Source: Epiperipatus broadwayi
Taxonomy: Eukaryota; Onychophora; Udeonychophora; Euonychophora; Peripatidae
Assembly: GCA_028023455.1 (NCBI GenBank)
Contig: JAQFVV010012416.1
Coordinates: 4,695,594-4,759,593, forward strand
Length of the DNA stretch: 64,000 bases
Direction: 5' to 3'
Of the stretch, positions 58,848 through 64,000 are shown one piece after another. Positions within the stretch are counted from its first letter, which is position 1; each line of letters opens with the position of its first letter. Both the position numbers and the translations under genes were made by a program. The notes beneath the pieces are model-generated. The model was not told the DNA's origin. It ran no database searches and worked only from the letters and a program-made list of their open reading frames with translations.

Positions 58848-59983
58848 ACCATCTTCCCTTTCTATTAATCTCTCTCATTAATCTCTCTTCCTGATCTCAA
58901 CATGATACCTCCACCTTTCATCTCCATTCCTACTTCTATCTCTTCTCCACTGCTCATTGCTTCTGTTTCTTTGTTCATTCTGTATACTATATATTCCTTT
59001 CAAAGTTATTATTATTACGCCTACTAAATATTTGATTTTTAAAACTTTTATACTTTTAATACGGCTGTTTGCTGCTCTCCCCCTTCAAGAACGACTCGTT
59101 CACTTCCATCCCAACTCTATGCCTAACTCACTAATATATCTATAAGCCCACACCATTTTGATGCCCGTCCAACATATAATCAATTAAAAAAAAAATTCGT
59201 GTCCCTACTTTTTATTTTATAAAATATACGAAATTCTTTTTTTATTAAAAAAAAATCCCTTCTTTTTTTTCTAGCTTTAATAAAATATACGAAAAATTAA
59301 AAAAAAAATCTTTTTTTTTTTTTTCGTCTATATATCTAAAGTATAACACATATTTTAATATTAAAGATGACTTAATAAAAATTTAACTCACCCCCGCTCT
59401 CTTCTTCCAGCTGTTTTTTTTTTTTATATATATACACATATATACTTAAATAGTTTTATGACCTAATTCCGTTTGACCCGTCTGCACCAATTTCAAACCT
59501 TTTAACTTTTGGTTAATTTGACCTTATTTATATATATATTTCTGGCTCATTCTAAATCACTCCAATTCATAAAAATACTTTGATAAAACAATGAGACCCC
59601 CATTTTCTTTTAATCTAAATTTCTTTTCTCTGCTCCCTAATGACAAATTTATAAGAGGATGACTTATAACTTGATCAATCATCCTCGGGCGCCAGTCACT
59701 AGTGAACAGGAAAGACACAAAATAAATTTAATAAATTTTTTTGCTATATACACACAAAAGTCCATAACTCAGAGTATGTAGGTGTTTACATCGAAGCCTC
59801 ACTTGGTCGTCCAAACGCGGAAAAAAAATCTTACATATATACATTATTCAAAAAAAAATTTGACTCAAAATCATTAATTTTGACCAAAAGAATTATATAT
59901 ATACTCCATAATCTCTTCAGGGGTGGAAATGAGTTACAAGCCCCACGATTTGGGCGTCCAAACGCAGAAAAAAAAAAAACCTA
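58848..59983 (-). other. Leader of the long-LTR element
   Basis: 1.1 kb between the 5' LTR and gag, with several A/T homopolymers. The string TCCAAACGCRGAAAAAAA occurs twice (about 59811 and 59958), each next to a CCAAATCGTGGGGCTTG-like motif on the minus strand. A primer-binding-like TGGCGCCCGAGGATGATT lies on the minus strand at 59694-59677, 290 bases from the LTR edge. Directly at the LTR edge the minus strand reads TAGG and a T-run, then TGGACGCCCAAATCG. Which one primes is unclear. Confidence 0.5.
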
Positions 59984-62900
59984 TGTGCCAGTCAAAACAT
60001 GCTTATCCATCTAACACGAGCTGGAACTCACAAAATGTACTTCAAACCCAGTCAAGCCCGAGATTTAGGTCAGGGACCAGCCTGGATTCGAACCCACTCT
60101 CCAAGCACCAGATCTAACACCCAATGGATAACATAACAATGGTAGCACATGAGATTTAATTCTTCATCCGGCCCACTAGCAAATCGGAGAAAACAATAAG
60201 ACTCATGGACTTAAACATATATATAAACAACGTAAATACTAGACATTCCACAGATAAAATCTAACATATTTAAATAATAGGGGCTTTACTAATGAATACT
60301 TATGGGCAATTAGTGAATTGGATTGATTTAATAATGAGACAGAAACTGATATATGATGAATTAAAATATATTTATTGACAATTGTTGTTGGCAAATGCAC
60401 ACAGGCATTTCATTTATAAAGTAACATTCTCTAGACTATTTGAACAATAATTGATGTTGGCAAATAGGTTTGTGGCTATGATTTAATGGAGCCAAATATC
60501 CTGCTATACAACTAATCACTACATTAACTTATTTGTTATGTCCTTTTATAATCAGTTCGAGTGGCTCTTTTACGTAAAATCAAACCAAGTCTGGAGTGAA
60601 ACTTAATACATCTGACTATAATCAATTTATATATTAACTATGGGCTTATAAAGCATCCCAGATAGCTTAAGATCGAACGGGTTTTCAAGAATGCTTCGGT
60701 TCAATGCCGAAGATTGCATATTAGGGAGGAAAGAGTTGGCTATAACGATTTTACTAATATGCTAGGCACAAGTAAAGTATAATAATAAAGTGGCTCTGCG
60801 GATGGAAGAATAGTTTTAGGGTTTTTGTGACAAACAACGGTTTACCCAATAACCGGTCGTCATGCTGCTAATGGGGAACCTTTATTTGGTTCAGAGGCGG
60901 GGGACTTACGTGCTAATCTGGCCCGTAGCTCAGACTTCGCTACTGCACTACCCATAAGAGAAGATGGGCTGGACTTACCGTGGCTCCATCTTATATATAT
61001 ATCAAAAAGAACAGCACAACGAGAAAATATTAATAAATCCCACATCCGCCAAGCCGAAGGATATTATAAATTAAAGATCATATATTAAATGAACACTAGA
61101 TCATCAGCTTGATCAAAAGAGCCAACTCTTCTGTAGCATGAGAAATACGATATGCTACTGACAGGAATATATAGATACAAACTTTACTTTATCCCGTTCA
61201 ATCTCTTTAGTTATCTATAACTACTAAACTTTTAAAAGGGGGAAAAGTATATTTAATAGGGGACTTACGAATACTTAACTAAAAAAATATACTTATGATT
61301 GCACTCCAGGCTAGTTTAATCTTTAGTAACATAATAAATAAAGGTTGAAAAGCCACATTTTATATTTATATTAATTAATTTACTAAATGACAAAAATATG
61401 AATTTGGGTTTCGAAACAGCGCACGAAATGACGCTATATAATTAATAATACGGAGATTTTAAATGATATCTTTTTAAAAAAACATATTGGTAATTAAGTG
61501 CACGCTGTTTCGAAACATAGGCATAATTAACAATAATTAAAAATAAGCAAAAGAAAAGCAAAATATAACTGCAGTGATTAAATTATATAGCAAAATATTA
61601 ATTAACAAAGAAATTTAGCAAAAATATTTCATTTATAGATTTCAAATACGATTTAGACAGAGTTTACAATATTGAATTAATAAAGAAATTTGCAAAAGTA
61701 TTTCATTTTAGAGAATTTACAATATTATTTGGAAAATAATTTAGAAAGAAATTACAATAATATGGTTAGCTAACCTGATTTTGAAGAAATAATGATTGTT
61801 GTTGAAATTCACACAGAGCTCTGCGATTTTAAATAATATTAAAACAGTTCTCCTATAGCTGAACTGGAGATATTCGAGCTGGAACGAAGGTGAGTTCTTT
61901 GGCGGCTTATGGCATGTTCTTATTCAGTTGCGAGACGATTTAAAATGGTGTTGGAATGAAGGCAAGTTCTTTTAGCGGCTTATGACATCTTTTATTTGGT
62001 GTGGTTGTTGCTTCGGCATTTGATGGATTGAACTCGGCGTTCCATCACGGGAATTGCAGCAATTCTTGCCTGACTTTAGCCAGACATGGTAAAATTAAAC
62101 AATTTTGACTTGGATAGTAATAGCTCTTCAAAAGCAAGATGGAGTATATCTTCCCGCTTAAAATAAGGCCTATTTATCCATTTCCATATTTATCCATTTC
62201 CACTAAACCTTAACACCTTTTTGGAATTTCGTTTGCCTCGGGACCAATTGACTTTTAATTAAATAAAATAATATAATCCAATTTCTGCAACAGATAACGT
62301 CTCCGAGGTGTTATATTTAATTTACTTTAAAAAATTATTAAAACATATAAATTATATAATTTGATTCAGTTTCATTAATTAAATTCCTTTTTAGGTGTTA
62401 TAGAATGTTAAGGCCTAGCAGAAAGAACGGTATTCTGATTTAATGATAAAGTCTTTTGTGCAAACAAAAATCAATCAGTAAACTAGATTTTACTTTTTAC
62501 CCGGGTGCGTCACTAATTGATTTCTTGTTTACACAAAATTCTCATTTTTAATTATAAACGGTTTTTTATTTTACTGAAATAAATAACTTTTAACATATTT
62601 GTTTTTACCAAATTATTTGTTTAAAAAAAAGCAAATTTAAAGAAAATACTTTAGTTTCAATTATATATGTAAAACATTAAATCAGAAAGCCGTTAAATAT
62701 ATTTTAAAGAAAACATTTTACATTATAGTATATCTTTTTTATTTTAACTTAAATATATATATATAAATCATTTTGCCGCTATTCCAAGGTTTAAATTATC
62801 CATCCACATACGAATATTATAGCGAATATAATTAAAAATTGACTGAAAATTTATAAAACATTTTATAATAATTTATGAGCATTTCTCCGCTATAATTTTA

Positions 62901-63106
62901 TCAAACCTGTCTAATTATAGCGTGTTTTCGTAAGTAAATGGATGATGCCATTCAAGCGGCCATTGTAGCAAAGTTTTCCCGCTCGACTTATATATAACAT
63001 TTTTACATATGACATTTCTACATTTAAGATAGGTTCGAAACTAGTTCAGACGAGTAGGTCATTAGGTTGATGGTGAAACGGAAAGGGATTGGAGGTTTCC
63101 GTTTCA
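59984..63106 (-). repeat. Long LTR, right copy (5' LTR of the minus-strand element), 3123 bp
   Basis: Complete copy of the 3.1-kb repeat, TGTGCCAG...CCGTTTCA. Differences from the left copy seen by eye are about ten single-base changes or indels plus the 16-bp duplication (about 62173-62204). This indicates a recent insertion. It is followed by ATATATATAT; ATAT also precedes the left LTR, compatible with a 4-bp target duplication but not diagnostic in such DNA. The element spans 52019-63106. Confidence 0.85.
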
Positions 63107-63866
63107 ATATATATATATGAATACACAATTAATCATTTATCATTTAAACAAACAACTTAATATCTGCTTATATTTTTTATATTTTATTCCATATGTAGAT
63201 ATAAACGTATCCATACCAAATATATACATTCGTCAAAATGGGGCATAATATATGTACATATATAATTGGTATGTATACATATATATTTATATATGGAATA
63301 AGATATAAAAATTGAGACTATTTATAAGGAGATATAATGCTAAGTTATTTGTTTAAATAATAAACTATTTATCATGTATTTATATATATTTTATAAATCT
63401 GAAGAAGATTGCTAGTGAATCGAAATTCTAATGTTGATTTATTTTAATAAAATAAGCATTATAACAGTAATATGAAAGGTGGAGTTATTCAATGTTCTTA
63501 AAAATTGTTTGTCTACTATTCTATTTGAAATATTGTTTGTTCCAATACAGAGCTGTCTTTTAAAAATTTGATTAATGAATATATAGATTATGTAGTTCTG
63601 TAATTCAATGTAAATAATACATGCAGCAATGTATACTAAGAAAAGCTTGTTTGATAATTTAAAAATAAAAACTAATTACATCAGCATAACATGTTGAGCA
63701 TGCTTTCAACTACGTAATAGTCATAATCATAGATGAAAATATTCTCAGCATACTATGTTGATGCAATTAGCATTTTAAAATTATTAAATAAGCTTTTCTC
63801 AATATACACTGAATTGCAGTTGTTTCAAGAAATTAAAATGCTTGGAATTACTATAGTTCTGAATCT
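63107..63866. other. A+T-rich spacer
   Basis: (AT)n next to the LTR, with an imperfect inverted pair at about 63175-63310 (ATATTTTTTATATTTTATTC against GGAATAAGATATAAAAATTG). No gene seen. Confidence 0.55.
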
Positions 63867-63867
63867 A

Positions 63868-63978
63868 AACTCTCTAGCGTTGGTGGTCAAGAGGTCAGCA
63901 CCCTGCTTTACAAGCAGTTGTCCAACGTTAACGGATTCGCTTCCTGGCCGATGCTATGACACATGAAAAAAACTCTAG
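63868..63978 (+). repeat. tRNA-derived SINE, family A, copy 6
   Basis: AGCGTTGGTGGTCAAGAGG, TCAGCACCCTGC, then a worn B region (ACGGATTCGCTTCCTGGC) and ATGCTATGACACATGAAAAA. Flanks AACTCTCTAG and AACTCTAG may be a short target duplication. The 77-codon frame across it is incidental. Confidence 0.75.
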
Positions 63979-64000
63979 AAATTCTGATTGGTTGATATTT

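Overview
The window is A+T-rich DNA (roughly three quarters A+T by eye) from an animal nuclear genome. It has GT-AG introns, tRNA-derived SINEs with target-site duplications, LINE and LTR retrotransposons and hAT-type elements, and no operons or dense coding. The host cannot be named with certainty. A SPIN-like hAT element together with RTE-type LINEs would suit an invertebrate such as a gastropod, but this is a guess.

Only one host gene is convincingly present: the 5' end of an aromatic amino acid hydroxylase on the + strand, most like phenylalanine hydroxylase. Coding exon 1 (39169-39237) and exon 2 (44023-44151) are both bounded by phase-0 introns. Exon 2 encodes the start of the regulatory ACT domain. 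No convincing exon 3 was found, so the rest of the gene probably lies to the right of the window, behind an intron 2 longer than 19 kb. Everything else is intergenic or intronic and is dominated by repeats.

Layout: 1-9.7 kb is A+T-rich spacer with tandem duplications, two SINE families and a 357-bp palindromic insertion at 7.4 kb. A weak signal-peptide-like exon lies at 9.8 kb. A SPIN-like hAT MITE sits at 12.8 kb. A complete but internally deleted Ty3/Gypsy-type LTR retrotransposon with a 5-bp TSD spans 14.0-17.06 kb. LINE 3' ends lie at 17.8 and 23.8-24.4 kb. A cluster of palindromic or inverted-repeat elements occupies 24.9-31.6 kb. From 32 to 37 kb there is a complex region with a six-copy dyad motif array and a 42-bp minisatellite, possibly an old LTR element. 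The hydroxylase exons and introns (39.2-44.2 kb and onward) hold a palindromic element, an RTE fragment and a 2.4-kb minus-strand LINE with a recognisable reverse transcriptase core (44.35-46.73 kb).

The right end (52.0-63.1 kb) is one recently inserted minus-strand LTR element. It has unusually long LTRs (about 3.1 kb, nearly identical) and an internal region that holds only gag and protease, with frame breaks and no reverse transcriptase or integrase. It is therefore presumably mobilised in trans. A 500-N gap inside its left LTR is bordered on both sides by the same 188-bp sequence, so it is probably an assembly artefact.
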